Below, one piece after another: positions 44,381 through 54,202 of a stretch of DNA of 64,000 nt (within the stretch, counting starts at the first letter, position 1; each line of letters starts with the position of its first letter). Position numbers and translations under genes: made by a program. The notes below the pieces were generated by a model. That model saw only the letters and a list, made by a program, of their open reading frames with translations, ran no database searches and had not been told where the DNA came from. The DNA is from Allocoprobacillus sp002160865 (GTDB taxonomy: Bacteria; Bacillota_I; Bacilli_A; Erysipelotrichales; Coprobacillaceae): assembly GCF_042850985.1 (NCBI RefSeq), contig NZ_AP031415.1, positions 682,001 through 746,000 on the forward strand, in the 5' to 3' direction.

Positions 44381-45637
44381 ATGAAAGTATTAGTGATTGG
44401 GAGTGGTGGTCGTGAACATGCGATTGCCTATGCTTTATCAAAAAGTCCTCGTGTCAGTGAGATTCATGCGATACCCGGTAATCCAGGTATTGCTAAAATT
44501 GGAACTTGTCATTCAGGAAGTGTTGAAGATTTAGATGGTATTTTAAAGTTTGTTGAAGACTATGGGATTGATTTGACAGTGATTGGACCTGAAGTGCCTT
44601 TATGTATGGGATTGGCTGATTTATTGGAAAGTCATGGTCATAAGGTTTTTGGCCCAACAAAGCAAGCAGCAACATTAGAAGGAAGTAAAGCTTTTTCCAA
44701 AGATTTTATGAAAAGACATCATATTCCTACAGCAGCTTATCAGGAAGTCAATTCTTATCAAGAAGCTATCCAAGCTTTAAATCAATTTGATTATCCGGTT
44801 GTTGTGAAAGCTGATGGTTTAGCGGCAGGGAAAGGTGTTATCATTTGTGAAGATGAAGCGACAGCCAAACAGGCATTAAAAGAGATGATGGTTGATGGTG
44901 CTTTAGATGGTGCTGGGTCAAAGGTTGTCTTAGAAGAATTTTTAACAGGTTTTGAATGTTCATTACTTTGCTTTACAGATGGTGAAACTATTGTTCCAAT
45001 GGTGAGTGCTAAAGATCATAAACAGATCTATGATGGAAATAAAGGCCCTAATACAGGAGGTATGGGAACTGTATCACCTAATCCTTTCTTACCAGAAGGT
45101 ATGGATGAAGTTTTCCAGAAAGATATTTTAGAACCATTTATGGCTGGATTAAAAGCTGATCATATGGATTATCGTGGGGTTGTTTTTATTGGGTTAATGA
45201 TTGAAAACAAGCAACCAAAAGTGCTGGAATTTAATGTGCGTTTTGGTGATCCAGAAACACAATCCATCTTATTAAGATTAGATACAGATTTATTTGATAT
45301 TATGTATGCTGTGAGTACAAAAACATTAAAAGATGTAAAAGTAAAATGGAAAGATGAACAGGTGGCTTGTCTTGTTCTAGCAAGTGCTGGATATCCTGGA
45401 AGTTATGAAAAAGGTAAAGTCATTACAGGTCTTGATCAGCTTGATGATGATATGATTGTCTTCCATGCAGGAACAGCTGTAAATGACAAGGGGGAACTTG
45501 TGACAAATGGTGGACGTGTATTAAATATTTGTGCTTTAGGTCAAACATTGGAAGAAACAAGACAAAAGGTTTATCAAGCTGCCACAATCATTGATTTTGA
45601 TGGTAAATATTATCGTAAAGATATTGGATTAAATTGA
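44381..45637 (+). CDS. purD: Phosphoribosylamine-glycine ligase
   Basis: 418 residues. VLVIGSGGREHAIAYAL, GPEVPLCMGLAD, VVKADGLAAGKGVIICED and FNVRFGDPETQSIL identify PurD (ATP-grasp). Start at MKVLVIG behind AAAGGAG. A TTATAATGA lies just upstream, so an internal promoter is possible. Confidence 0.97.
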   Translation: MKVLVIGSGGREHAIAYALSKSPRVSEIHAIPGNPGIAKIGTCHSGSVEDLDGILKFVEDYGIDLTVIGPEVPLCMGLADLLESHGHKVFGPTKQAATLEGSKAFSKDFMKRHHIPTAAYQEVNSYQEAIQALNQFDYPVVVKADGLAAGKGVIICEDEATAKQALKEMMVDGALDGAGSKVVLEEFLTGFECSLLCFTDGETIVPMVSAKDHKQIYDGNKGPNTGGMGTVSPNPFLPEGMDEVFQKDILEPFMAGLKADHMDYRGVVFIGLMIENKQPKVLEFNVRFGDPETQSILLRLDTDLFDIMYAVSTKTLKDVKVKWKDEQVACLVLASAGYPGSYEKGKVITGLDQLDDDMIVFHAGTAVNDKGELVTNGGRVLNICALGQTLEETRQKVYQAATIIDFDGKYYRKDIGLN

Positions 45638-45646
45638 GGTGAAAAG

Positions 45647-48600
45647 ATGAGTAAAGTCTATCGTGTATATGTTGAAAAGAAAAAAGCTTATGGGGTGGAA
45701 GCTAATGAGCTATTAAATAATATTCAAACCCAATTAAAGATGTCAAATGTGACAGCTGCCAGTGTTGTTAATCGTTATGATTTACAAGGTGTGAGTGAAG
45801 ATGTCTTGAAACAGGGAATTCCAACGATTTTAAGTGAACCAATGGTTGATGATGTTTATTTAGAAGATTATCCTGTTGATAGTGATGCAAAAGTATTTGC
45901 AATTGAATTTCTACCTGGTCAATATGATCAAAGAGCAGATGCCTGTGAACAATGTTTCCAAGTTTTAACAGGTGAGAAAAATGTGAAAGTCAAATGTGCA
46001 AAACTTATTGTTTTACAAGGAAACCTCACTGATCAGGATATTGAACGTATTCAAAAATATTTAATTAATCCAGTGGATCAACGTTTAGCTTCATTGGATA
46101 AACCAGAACATTTGAATGATGAAGATGTGCATATTGATCCTGTACCTGTTATTGATGGATTTATAGATATGAGTGATGATGAGTTAAAGGCATTCATTCA
46201 AGACAATGGAATGGCGATGAATGAGGATGATTTGAAAGTTACTCAAGATTATTTTAAGAATGAAGAAAAACGTAATCCTACAGAAACAGAATTAAAAGTA
46301 TTGGATACTTATTGGTCTGATCATTGTCGACATACAACGTTTGCGACTATTATTACAGATTTAGATATTGAAAATGGTGCATTTAAAGAAATCTTAGAAA
46401 AAGATGTTGAAAATTATAAAACATCACGTCATCTAGTATATGGTGTCAATACTAATCGACCATTGACTTTAATGGATTTAGCAACGATTTCTATGAAAGA
46501 GTTAAGAAAAACAGGTTATTTAGATGATATGGAAGTATCAAAAGAAATCAATGCCTGTTCCGTAGAATTAACTGTTCATACCAGTGATGGTGATGAAGAC
46601 TGGTTATTGATGTTTAAAAATGAAACACATAACCATCCTACAGAAATTGAACCATTTGGAGGAGCAGCGACTTGTTTAGGTGGAGCGATTCGTGATCCAC
46701 TTTCAGGACGTGCCTATGTTTATCAGTCTATGCGTATTACAGGTGCTGGTGATCCAAGACAACCATTGGATGAAACCATGAAAGGAAAACTGCCTCAACG
46801 TAAAATTTGTCAGGAAGCAGCTCATGGATTTTCAAGTTATGGAAATCAGATCGGTTTAACAACAGGTTTTGTTCATGAAGTCTATGATGATGGATTCCTT
46901 GCAAAACGTATGGAACTTGGCGCTGTGGTAGCCGCCGCTCCAAAAGATCAGGTCAAACGTTTAGAACCATTAAAAGGACATATTGTTTTATTAATTGGTG
47001 GTAGAACTGGTCGTGATGGAATTGGTGGAGCAACCGGTTCATCAAAATCTCATGAGCTCAAAACGACAACGACAGCTGGAGCAGAAGTTCAAAAAGGAAA
47101 TCCTGTTGAAGAAAGAAAAATTCAAAGATTATTTAGAAATCCAGAAGTTTCAAAACGTATCGTACGTTGTAATGACTTTGGTGCTGGTGGTGTCTGTGTC
47201 GCTGTCGGAGAACTGGCTGATGGACTAGATATCAATTTAGATGCTGTTTTGAAAAAATATGAAGGTTTAACAGGAACAGAATTAGCCATTTCAGAATCAC
47301 AGGAACGTATGGCTATTGTCATTGATCCAAGTGATGAAGCTTTTATCAAAGCAGCCTGTGATCAAGAAAATCTGGAAGTTGTCAAAGTCGCAACAGTGAC
47401 TGATCAAAATCGTTTAGTCATGACATATATGAATCAGACAGTTGTTGATTTGAGTCGTGATTTCTTAGATAAAAATGGGGCTTCTCGTTATCAAAAAGTC
47501 CATGTTGATTTACCAGACTTTGTACATACACCATTTATGGTCAAACCACAACAATCTTTTGTGGAAACATCAAAAGAAGTGTTAAGTCGTTTATCTGTAT
47601 GTAGTCAAAAAGGTTTGATTGAAAGATTTGATTCATCAATTGGAAATGGAACTGTTTTATCACCATTTGGTGGAAAAACTTTAAGAACAGAAACAGAAGG
47701 TATGGCAGCCTTGATTCCTGTTTTAAATAAGGAAACAACAACATGTTCATTAATGAGTTATGGATATAATCCATTGATTTCTAAATGGTCACCATATCAT
47801 GGAGCTGTTTATGCGATTGTGGAATCAATTGCGAAAATTGTCGCAATGGGTGGAAATTATCATACTATTCGTTTTTCATTCCAGGAATATTTTGAAAAAC
47901 TATTAGATGTTCCAGCAAAATGGGGAAAACCATTTGCTGCATTATTGGGTGCTTATCGTGTGCAATCTGAAATGAAATTACCTTCAATTGGGGGAAAAGA
48001 TTCTATGTCAGGATCATTTGAAGATATACATGTGCCACCAACACTTGTCTCTTTTGCGATTACTGGTGGAGATGTTCAAGATGTGATGACACCAGAATTA
48101 AAAGCAGCTCATCATACTTTGGTAGAAGTGATGTTACCAAAAGATCAATATCATATTTATGATTTTGATGTTTTAAAAGCACAATATGATGGTATCATGC
48201 AATTGATGAAAGAGAAAAAAGTATATAGTGCCTATACAGTGAAAGATGGTGGTGTCATTGAAGCTGTTTATAAAATGGCATTTGGAAATGCTGTAGGGGT
48301 TCAATTTAATAATGATTTAGAATTAGATTCATTGATTCAAAAAGATTATGGACATATTATCTTAGAAGTTGAAAATGATGAAGTAGTGACATTACCACAT
48401 ACAAGAATCATTGGACATACAATAAAAGATTCTGTTATGATATATCGTGATGAAACTTTATCATTAGATGAAGCTTATCAAGTCTATGAATCTGTTTTAG
48501 ATGATGTTTATCCAACAACAGAAAAAGCACCAACTCAAGATATCATTGTGAAAGATTGTCATCAAAGAAGTGAATTAAAAGCCAAACAAACATATGATGA

Positions 48601-49405
48601 AGTCAAAGTTGTGATTCCTGTTTTTCCAGGTACAAACTGTGAATATGATTCAAAACGTGCTTTTGAACGTGCTGGAGCGACTGTTCAGCTTGTCTTAATG
48701 CGTAATAAGACAGCCAAAGAAATGAAAGATTCTGTAGATGAATTAGAAGCAGCTATCAGACAATCACAAATCATGATGTTGCCGGGTGGATTTAGTGCCG
48801 GTGATGAACCAGAAGGTTCTGGTAAGTTTATTGCAACGGTATTAAGAAGTCCACAGTTAAAAGAAGCGATTGATGATTTATTAGACAATCGTGATGGTTT
48901 GATGATTGGTATCTGTAATGGATTCCAGGCTTTAATTAAACTAGGATTATTGCCTTATGGTCATATTAAAGATATGGATGAAAATGATCCAACATTAACA
49001 TTTAATACAATTGGTCGTCACTTATCTCAAATGGTAGATACAAGAATTGCTTCTGTGAAATCACCATGGCTTGCAGGTGTAAACGTTGGTGATATTCATA
49101 CGGTTCCTATTTCTCATGGGGAAGGTCGCTTTGTGGCACCAAAAGCAGTGATTGAAGAACTCTTTGAAAATGGACAAGTCTTTAGTCAATATGTTGATTC
49201 TCATCATCAACCAACAATGGTTTCACCATATAATCCTAATGGTTCTATGATGGCTATTGAAGGTATTATTTCACGTGATGGACGTGTTTTAGGTAAGATG
49301 GCACATAGTGAACGTCAAGGAGAAAATAGAAATAAGAATATTTATGGTGAAATGGATCAGAAATTATTTGAAGCTGGTGTAAATTATTTTAAAGGTGGTA
49401 AATAA
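45647..49405 (+). CDS. purL: Phosphoribosylformylglycinamidine synthase, single-chain
   Basis: 1,252 residues, so it combines the PurS-like N-terminus, FGAM synthase core and glutaminase domain in one chain, as in E. coli PurL, rather than separate PurS/PurL/PurQ. Landmarks: TYWSDHCRHTTF, NETHNHPTEIEPFGGAATC (core), and, in the C-terminal glutaminase, FPGTNCEYDSKRAF, LPGGFSAGDEPEGSG, GICNGFQAL (nucleophile Cys) and HGEGRFV. Ten bases after purD, and the purB start directly follows its stop. Confidence 0.97.
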   Translation: MSKVYRVYVEKKKAYGVEANELLNNIQTQLKMSNVTAASVVNRYDLQGVSEDVLKQGIPTILSEPMVDDVYLEDYPVDSDAKVFAIEFLPGQYDQRADACEQCFQVLTGEKNVKVKCAKLIVLQGNLTDQDIERIQKYLINPVDQRLASLDKPEHLNDEDVHIDPVPVIDGFIDMSDDELKAFIQDNGMAMNEDDLKVTQDYFKNEEKRNPTETELKVLDTYWSDHCRHTTFATIITDLDIENGAFKEILEKDVENYKTSRHLVYGVNTNRPLTLMDLATISMKELRKTGYLDDMEVSKEINACSVELTVHTSDGDEDWLLMFKNETHNHPTEIEPFGGAATCLGGAIRDPLSGRAYVYQSMRITGAGDPRQPLDETMKGKLPQRKICQEAAHGFSSYGNQIGLTTGFVHEVYDDGFLAKRMELGAVVAAAPKDQVKRLEPLKGHIVLLIGGRTGRDGIGGATGSSKSHELKTTTTAGAEVQKGNPVEERKIQRLFRNPEVSKRIVRCNDFGAGGVCVAVGELADGLDINLDAVLKKYEGLTGTELAISESQERMAIVIDPSDEAFIKAACDQENLEVVKVATVTDQNRLVMTYMNQTVVDLSRDFLDKNGASRYQKVHVDLPDFVHTPFMVKPQQSFVETSKEVLSRLSVCSQKGLIERFDSSIGNGTVLSPFGGKTLRTETEGMAALIPVLNKETTTCSLMSYGYNPLISKWSPYHGAVYAIVESIAKIVAMGGNYHTIRFSFQEYFEKLLDVPAKWGKPFAALLGAYRVQSEMKLPSIGGKDSMSGSFEDIHVPPTLVSFAITGGDVQDVMTPELKAAHHTLVEVMLPKDQYHIYDFDVLKAQYDGIMQLMKEKKVYSAYTVKDGGVIEAVYKMAFGNAVGVQFNNDLELDSLIQKDYGHIILEVENDEVVTLPHTRIIGHTIKDSVMIYRDETLSLDEAYQVYESVLDDVYPTTEKAPTQDIIVKDCHQRSELKAKQTYDEVKVVIPVFPGTNCEYDSKRAFERAGATVQLVLMRNKTAKEMKDSVDELEAAIRQSQIMMLPGGFSAGDEPEGSGKFIATVLRSPQLKEAIDDLLDNRDGLMIGICNGFQALIKLGLLPYGHIKDMDENDPTLTFNTIGRHLSQMVDTRIASVKSPWLAGVNVGDIHTVPISHGEGRFVAPKAVIEELFENGQVFSQYVDSHHQPTMVSPYNPNGSMMAIEGIISRDGRVLGKMAHSERQGENRNKNIYGEMDQKLFEAGVNYFKGGK

Positions 49406-50782
49406 ATGGAAAGACAAGTTTTTGAAAGTATGACACTTTGTCCAATAGATGGACGTTATGCAGGGATTAAAGATGCTTTGGCTCCTTATTTTAGTGAATA
49501 TGCTTTAGTCAAATATCGTGTATTTGTTGAAATTCAATGGTTGAAATTTTTAATTGAAAATATTGATAATGACATCTTAAAGAGATTTGATCAATCAAAG
49601 ATGAATCAAATTGAAGCCATTGCCAATGATTTTGATGAAGCAGCTTTTGCGAAGATTAAAGAGATTGAAGCCACAACACGTCATGATGTCAAAGCTGTAG
49701 AATATTATATTGGTAATACTTTAAAAGAGATGGGATATGATTATTTAATCAGCTTTGTGCATATTGGATGTACTTCAGAAGATATTAACAATACATCTTA
49801 TGCTTGTATGATCAAACATGGTTTAAAAGATGTCTGGTTAAAAAAAGCGAATGAAGTTGTAGATGCAATGAATAAATGGGCAAGTGAACATAGTGATGAT
49901 GCTATGCTTGCGCATACACATGGTCAACCTGCCACACCAACAACAATTGGTAAGGAATTTAAAGTTTATGCTTATCGTTTTGCTTCTAGTATTGAAAACG
50001 TTGAAAATATTCAAATCAAAGCCAAATTCAATGGTGCAACAGGAAATTATAGTGCGATTTTAACAGCTTTCCCTAATATAGATTGGCCTTCTATGGCTAA
50101 AAGATTTGTTGAAGAATATTTAGGTTTAACTTTCAATCCATTCACAACACAAATTGAAAGTCATGATTATACATGTCATATTTTAGATGGTATTCGTCAT
50201 TTTAATAATGTGTTAATGGATTTAGATGTGGATATGTGGTTATATATTTCTATGGAATACTTTAAACAGATTCCGGTTCAAGGAGAAGTTGGAAGTAGTA
50301 CAATGCCTCATAAAGTCAATCCAATTCGTTTTGAAAATAGTGAGGCGAATGCGGATATGTCTAATCATATTTGTGTTGCATTGTCTAACAAATTACCTAA
50401 ATCTCGTATGCAAAGAGATTTATCTGATTCTTCAAGTCAAAGAAATTTAGGATTAGCCTTTGGTTATTCTTTACAGGCTATGAATGAAACATTAAATGGA
50501 CTTGCAAAATGTGTTGTTAATAAAGAAAAATTAGCAGCTGATCTCAATGAAAAATGGGAAGTTTTAGCTGAACCTATTCAAACAATGTTGAGAAAATATG
50601 GTGTCCCAGATGCTTATGATACTTTAAAAGCTCTAACAAGAGGAAAGAGTATTTCTAAAGAAGATATTTTGAAATTTGCGGAAAGTTTAGATGTTTTATC
50701 TGATGAAGATCGTGAAACTTTAGTGAATATGACACCTGCTTCTTATATTGGAAAAGCAAGTGAATTGGCAAAAATGAAATAG
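49406..50782 (+). CDS. purB: Adenylosuccinate lyase
   Basis: 458 residues. Acts twice in purine synthesis: releases fumarate from SAICAR and from adenylosuccinate. CPIDGRYAGIKDAL, HTHGQPATPTTIGKE and the signature GSSTMPHKVNPIRFENSEA are present, matching the E. coli-type PurB. Last gene of the operon, followed by a terminator. Confidence 0.97.
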   Translation: MERQVFESMTLCPIDGRYAGIKDALAPYFSEYALVKYRVFVEIQWLKFLIENIDNDILKRFDQSKMNQIEAIANDFDEAAFAKIKEIEATTRHDVKAVEYYIGNTLKEMGYDYLISFVHIGCTSEDINNTSYACMIKHGLKDVWLKKANEVVDAMNKWASEHSDDAMLAHTHGQPATPTTIGKEFKVYAYRFASSIENVENIQIKAKFNGATGNYSAILTAFPNIDWPSMAKRFVEEYLGLTFNPFTTQIESHDYTCHILDGIRHFNNVLMDLDVDMWLYISMEYFKQIPVQGEVGSSTMPHKVNPIRFENSEANADMSNHICVALSNKLPKSRMQRDLSDSSSQRNLGLAFGYSLQAMNETLNGLAKCVVNKEKLAADLNEKWEVLAEPIQTMLRKYGVPDAYDTLKALTRGKSISKEDILKFAESLDVLSDEDRETLVNMTPASYIGKASELAKMK

Positions 50783-50788
50783 TTTAAC

Positions 50789-50823
50789 AAGGGTAATGAA
50801 TTGATTTTCATTATCCTTTTTAG
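50789..50823 (+). terminator. Terminator of the purine operon
   Basis: AAGGGTAATGAA/TTCATTATCCTT (one mismatch), six-base loop, then TTTT. Confidence 0.8.
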
Positions 50824-50850
50824 AACTTGTCTATGAAATTTGTATAAGAT

Positions 50851-50911
50851 GCCAAATACGGAAGTAAAACAATGCCAAACAGGGAAGTAAAATGAAGCCA
50901 AATACGGAAGT
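50851..50911. repeat. Three tandem 15-base repeats, 23-base period
   Basis: GCCAAATACGGAAGT at 50851-50865 and 50897-50911, with the variant GCCAAACAGGGAAGT at 50874-50888, each exactly 23 bases apart. The intervening 8-base spacers are AT-rich. It lies in a non-coding gap. Possibly a protein-binding array or the leftover end of an insertion sequence; IS21-family ends carry such repeats. Confidence 0.8.
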
Positions 50912-51030
50912 CATATTTATTTTATGAGATTTAAAATCAATAATTGTATTTATTTGTTTTTGAATATTGAAATAAAAAGGTTGTCTAATGTGTGTAGTGG
51001 AGTACAATAAAAGATAAGGAGATGGTTAAG

Positions 51031-51399
51031 ATGTATCGTATTTATCATACAGGGTTACCTAAAGAACAGTTAAAGAAGATTAAAAATAGAGAATACACAC
51101 ATGATGAGATTGAATATTTATATCAATGGATTTATCGTCATTATCAGGCAAAGCAAAGAGCATGGATCATAGCTATAATTATGGTGAGTGTGATTTTGAT
51201 TGTTGTGGGATTACTGGGGTTATTAAAAGTGGATGAAAAGATCATGCTCATCTATTTAGGAGCGATGCTGGTAACGACTCTTATGTGTGTTTTGATCTGT
51301 ATTTATGTGAAAATCAATATGGTGAATAAGGATATCAAACAATTTCAAAAGGCTTTGAGTGTTGGTTATCCAGAGCTTTATGAGAGAATCATTTCATAA
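51031..51399 (+). CDS. Small two-TM membrane protein
   Basis: 122 residues. A cytoplasmic N-terminal part (about 1-43, with LPKEQLKKIKNREYTHDEIE), two TM helices (about 46-66 and 71-93), and a charged tail. AAGGAG precedes the chosen ATG by nine bases. No known family. Confidence 0.65.
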   Translation: MYRIYHTGLPKEQLKKIKNREYTHDEIEYLYQWIYRHYQAKQRAWIIAIIMVSVILIVVGLLGLLKVDEKIMLIYLGAMLVTTLMCVLICIYVKINMVNKDIKQFQKALSVGYPELYERIIS

Positions 51400-51428
51400 T
51401 TTCATTGTCAAAAAATGTATATAAAATG

Positions 51429-51475
51429 TTAAGATTATGTTAAGAATGTTTACATTAAGTTAGGAATGTGTTAAG
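51429..51475 (+). promoter_or_regulatory. Pho box-like repeats upstream of the Na/Pi cotransporter
   Basis: TTAAG/TTAGG/TTACA half-sites at 51429, 51440, 51450, 51460 and 51471, about 10-11 bases apart, the spacing of Firmicute PhoP boxes (TT-rich hexamers every 11 bases). A TATAAG lies downstream at 51486. Phosphate control of the downstream phosphate transporter is a plausible inference. Confidence 0.6.
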
Positions 51476-51503
51476 TTTTTATTGTGTATAAGCGAGGAGG
51501 GAC

Positions 51504-53204
51504 ATGATGGAACTGACGAACATATTCTCTTTACTTGGGGGATTAGCTCTATTCCTTTATGGGATGACAATGATGTCAAATGGTTTAGAGCTGGCTGCCG
51601 GGAATAAGATGAAGTCAATTTTGGAAAAATTGACAACAAATCGTTTTTTAGGAGTTGGAGTAGGAGCTTTAATTACAGCGATTATTCAATCATCTTCAGC
51701 AACAACAGTCATGGTTGTAGGATTTGTGAATGCAGGATTGATGCAATTAACAAATGCTGTATGGGTGATTATGGGAGCTAATATTGGAACAACCATTACA
51801 GGGCAGCTGATTGCCTTAGATATTACAGCATTAGCACCGATTATTGCTTTTGTTGGGGTTGTTTTGATAGCATTCTTTAAAAGCAAGAAACTTGATGCTT
51901 TTGGAGAAATCATTGCTGGTTTAGGTATTTTATTTATGGGGATGGAAATGATGTCTACAGCAATGATTCCATTAAGAGAATCAACAGAATTTGCTAATAT
52001 TGTTGCAAACTTCCAGAACCCATTGATTGGTATTCTTGTGGGGGCAGTCTTTACAGCAATCATTCAATCATCTTCAGCATCAGTTGGTATTTTACAGGCT
52101 TTAGCGATGAGTGGCGTTGTCACACTCCCATCAGCAATCTATGTTTTATTTGGACAAAACATTGGAACATGTATCACAGCTGTATTGGCATCTATTGGAA
52201 CAAATAGAAATGCCAAACGTACAACAATCATTCATTTATCATTTAATATCATTGGAACAATTATTTTTGTGATTGTTAGTATGTTGACACCATTTGCATC
52301 GTTTATGGCATCATTGACACCTACCAATCCAGCGGCTCAAATTGCCAATGTACATACTTTATTCAATATTGTGACAACAATTATCTTGTTGCCAATTGGA
52401 ACAAAATTAGTAGATTTATCATTTATTATCTTACCAGAAAAACCAGAACTGGAAGGAAAGATGCAGTTGAAATATCTGGATTTTGGTATCTTTACAAATG
52501 ATTATCATATTGGGACAAGTGCAATAGCGAATACACAATTATTCAATGAAACACAAAACATGTTGGATGTAGCAATTGATAATGTCAGAAAATCATTTGA
52601 ATTATTGATAGATTTCAATGAAGATAAATATGAAAAGCTACAGAATAATGAGGAATATATTAATTTTCTTAATAAGAATATTGTAGAATTTACAACCAGT
52701 GCGATTTCAACAGAATTTCCAATAGAAGGGTCACAGACAATAGGATTATTCTTAAAAATATCAGCAGATATTGAAAGAATCGGAGATCATGCGATGAACA
52801 TTGCTCAAAGAGCAGAAAGATTGTATAAGGAAAATAAGCATTTCTCACATGAAGCGATGGATGAAATTGGAATTATGAGTAGTTTGTGTGTGAATATACT
52901 TGATGAGTTAAAGATTATGAACTATGATGAGTTCAGTGGAATTGTAGATAAGGTTGATGTGATAGAAGAAAATATAGATAAGACACATCATCAGTTTTCA
53001 GTAAATCAGTTAAGCCGATTAAAGGATAAAAGATGTACAACAGAGAATAGTGTTGTGTATACAAAGATTTTAACAGACTTTGAAAGAATAGGGGATCATG
53101 GATTAAATATAGCCAAAGGTTTCTATAAGGCCAGAGAAGCCATGAAAGCGATGAAAATGGTAAAACCAGAAATGATTGAAGAAGTCAATAGTGAAAATGC
53201 TTAA
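51504..53204 (+). CDS. Na+/phosphate cotransporter (NptA-like) with PhoU-like C-terminus
   Basis: 566 residues. Two repeated halves each with the QSSSA motif (IIQSSSATTVMVVGF and IIQSSSASVGILQAL), as in type II Na/Pi cotransporters, in about eight TM helices up to residue 310, followed by a cytoplasmic PhoU-like helical domain (about 340-550, FERIGDH repeats). It imports phosphate with sodium. The ribosome binding site GGAGG lies just before ATGATG. Pho-box repeats upstream suggest phosphate control. Confidence 0.92.
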   Translation: MMELTNIFSLLGGLALFLYGMTMMSNGLELAAGNKMKSILEKLTTNRFLGVGVGALITAIIQSSSATTVMVVGFVNAGLMQLTNAVWVIMGANIGTTITGQLIALDITALAPIIAFVGVVLIAFFKSKKLDAFGEIIAGLGILFMGMEMMSTAMIPLRESTEFANIVANFQNPLIGILVGAVFTAIIQSSSASVGILQALAMSGVVTLPSAIYVLFGQNIGTCITAVLASIGTNRNAKRTTIIHLSFNIIGTIIFVIVSMLTPFASFMASLTPTNPAAQIANVHTLFNIVTTIILLPIGTKLVDLSFIILPEKPELEGKMQLKYLDFGIFTNDYHIGTSAIANTQLFNETQNMLDVAIDNVRKSFELLIDFNEDKYEKLQNNEEYINFLNKNIVEFTTSAISTEFPIEGSQTIGLFLKISADIERIGDHAMNIAQRAERLYKENKHFSHEAMDEIGIMSSLCVNILDELKIMNYDEFSGIVDKVDVIEENIDKTHHQFSVNQLSRLKDKRCTTENSVVYTKILTDFERIGDHGLNIAKGFYKAREAMKAMKMVKPEMIEEVNSENA

Positions 53205-53235
53205 GAACTTTATGTAAGAACATAAAGTTCTTTTT
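53203..53235 (+). terminator. Terminator of the Na/Pi cotransporter gene
   Basis: AAGAACTTTATG/CATAAAGTTCTT with loop TAAGAA, followed by TTTTTT. Confidence 0.85.
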
Positions 53236-53346
53236 TTGATAATACTGAAAATGTATATGGGCATCACAACAATATTTGATATAAACAGTAGTTTATAAAA
53301 TAAAAGTTTGGTATAATATTTTAATAAAAATAAGGAGGTTGTGATA

Positions 53347-53721
53347 ATGAAAAAAGTTGTAGAAACAAAAAAAGCACCGGGTGCTATTGGACCATATAGT
53401 CAAGGAATTGATATTGGTAATCTCATTTTCTTTTCTGGACAAATTCCTTTGAATCCAGAAACAGGTGAAATGCCAGAAGGAATTGAAGCACAGACAAAAC
53501 AAGCTTTAGAAAATGTCAAAGGACTGTTAGAAAGTCAAGGGTTAGATTTTTCTCATGTTGTGAAAACAACTGTCTTTTTAGACAATATGGATGATTTTAA
53601 TACTGTCAATAGCATCTATGCTCAATATTTTGTAGAGCCATATCCTGCCAGAAGTGCTGTTGAAGTAGGACGTTTACCTAAAGGTGCACTTATAGAAGTA
53701 GAGATTATTGCTTGTAAATAA
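53347..53721 (+). CDS. ridA: RidA family reactive intermediate deaminase
   Basis: 124 residues. Hydrolyses reactive 2-aminoacrylate-type enamines. APGAIGPYSQGI, FFSGQIPLNPETGEMP, VVKTTVFLDNMDDF and the Arg-containing ARSAVEVGRLPKGALIEVE are family hallmarks. Start at MKKVVE with AAGGAGG eight bases upstream. An extended -10 (TGGTATAAT) precedes it at 53310-53318. It is followed by an unknown gene after one base. Confidence 0.93.
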   Translation: MKKVVETKKAPGAIGPYSQGIDIGNLIFFSGQIPLNPETGEMPEGIEAQTKQALENVKGLLESQGLDFSHVVKTTVFLDNMDDFNTVNSIYAQYFVEPYPARSAVEVGRLPKGALIEVEIIACK

Positions 53722-53722
53722 G

Positions 53723-54055
53723 ATGGTGATCTTAGTAGAAAGATTCCAGCATTATATACGTGTTTATTATGATGATGGACATACTGAGGTCTTGTTTGAA
53801 GATATTCAAAGCTATCTTCAACAAAAAAGAATTAAAAAGGGATACAAGAATGCTATTGTATTACATGAAAACTGGTTATATCCAACAATGAATCAGAAGG
53901 ATTTTTCTTGTCATTGGGTGAATTTAAAATATTTACATCATCAAAATAAGTATTGTCAGAATTTACTTCATGATAAGAGTTTATATCAAAAAGCCAGAAT
54001 CATGTATATAAAACAAATCCAAAAAGAAATAAATATCGATTGTATTAAAGAATGA
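53723..54055 (+). CDS. Uncharacterised protein downstream of ridA
   Basis: 110 residues, soluble. MVILVERFQHYIRVYYDDG, then HENWLYPTMNQKDFSCHWVNLKYLHHQNKYC; no recognised domain. No clear ribosome binding site, but the start is one base from the ridA stop, so coupling is likely. A terminator covers the stop codon. Function unknown. Confidence 0.6.
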   Translation: MVILVERFQHYIRVYYDDGHTEVLFEDIQSYLQQKRIKKGYKNAIVLHENWLYPTMNQKDFSCHWVNLKYLHHQNKYCQNLLHDKSLYQKARIMYIKQIQKEINIDCIKE

Positions 54056-54078
54056 AAGAAAACTTTCATTCTTTTTTG
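54049..54078 (+). terminator. Terminator of the ridA operon
   Basis: AGAATGAAAG/CTTTCATTCT with loop AAAA, followed by TTTTT. Confidence 0.85.
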
Positions 54079-54202
54079 GCGTTATAAGATTCATTTTGTT
54101 TGACGACAATAGAAAGTGTCGATATGATAGGAAATGAAAGACTTTATAAAGGTCTAAAATTCATATATAATGAAAGAAATAAAATGAAATGAGTGGACAG
54201 AT

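Noticed and set aside
50851..50911. The three 15-base repeats as a CRISPR array
   Set aside because: Repeats are too short, spacers only eight bases, and no cas genes are present.
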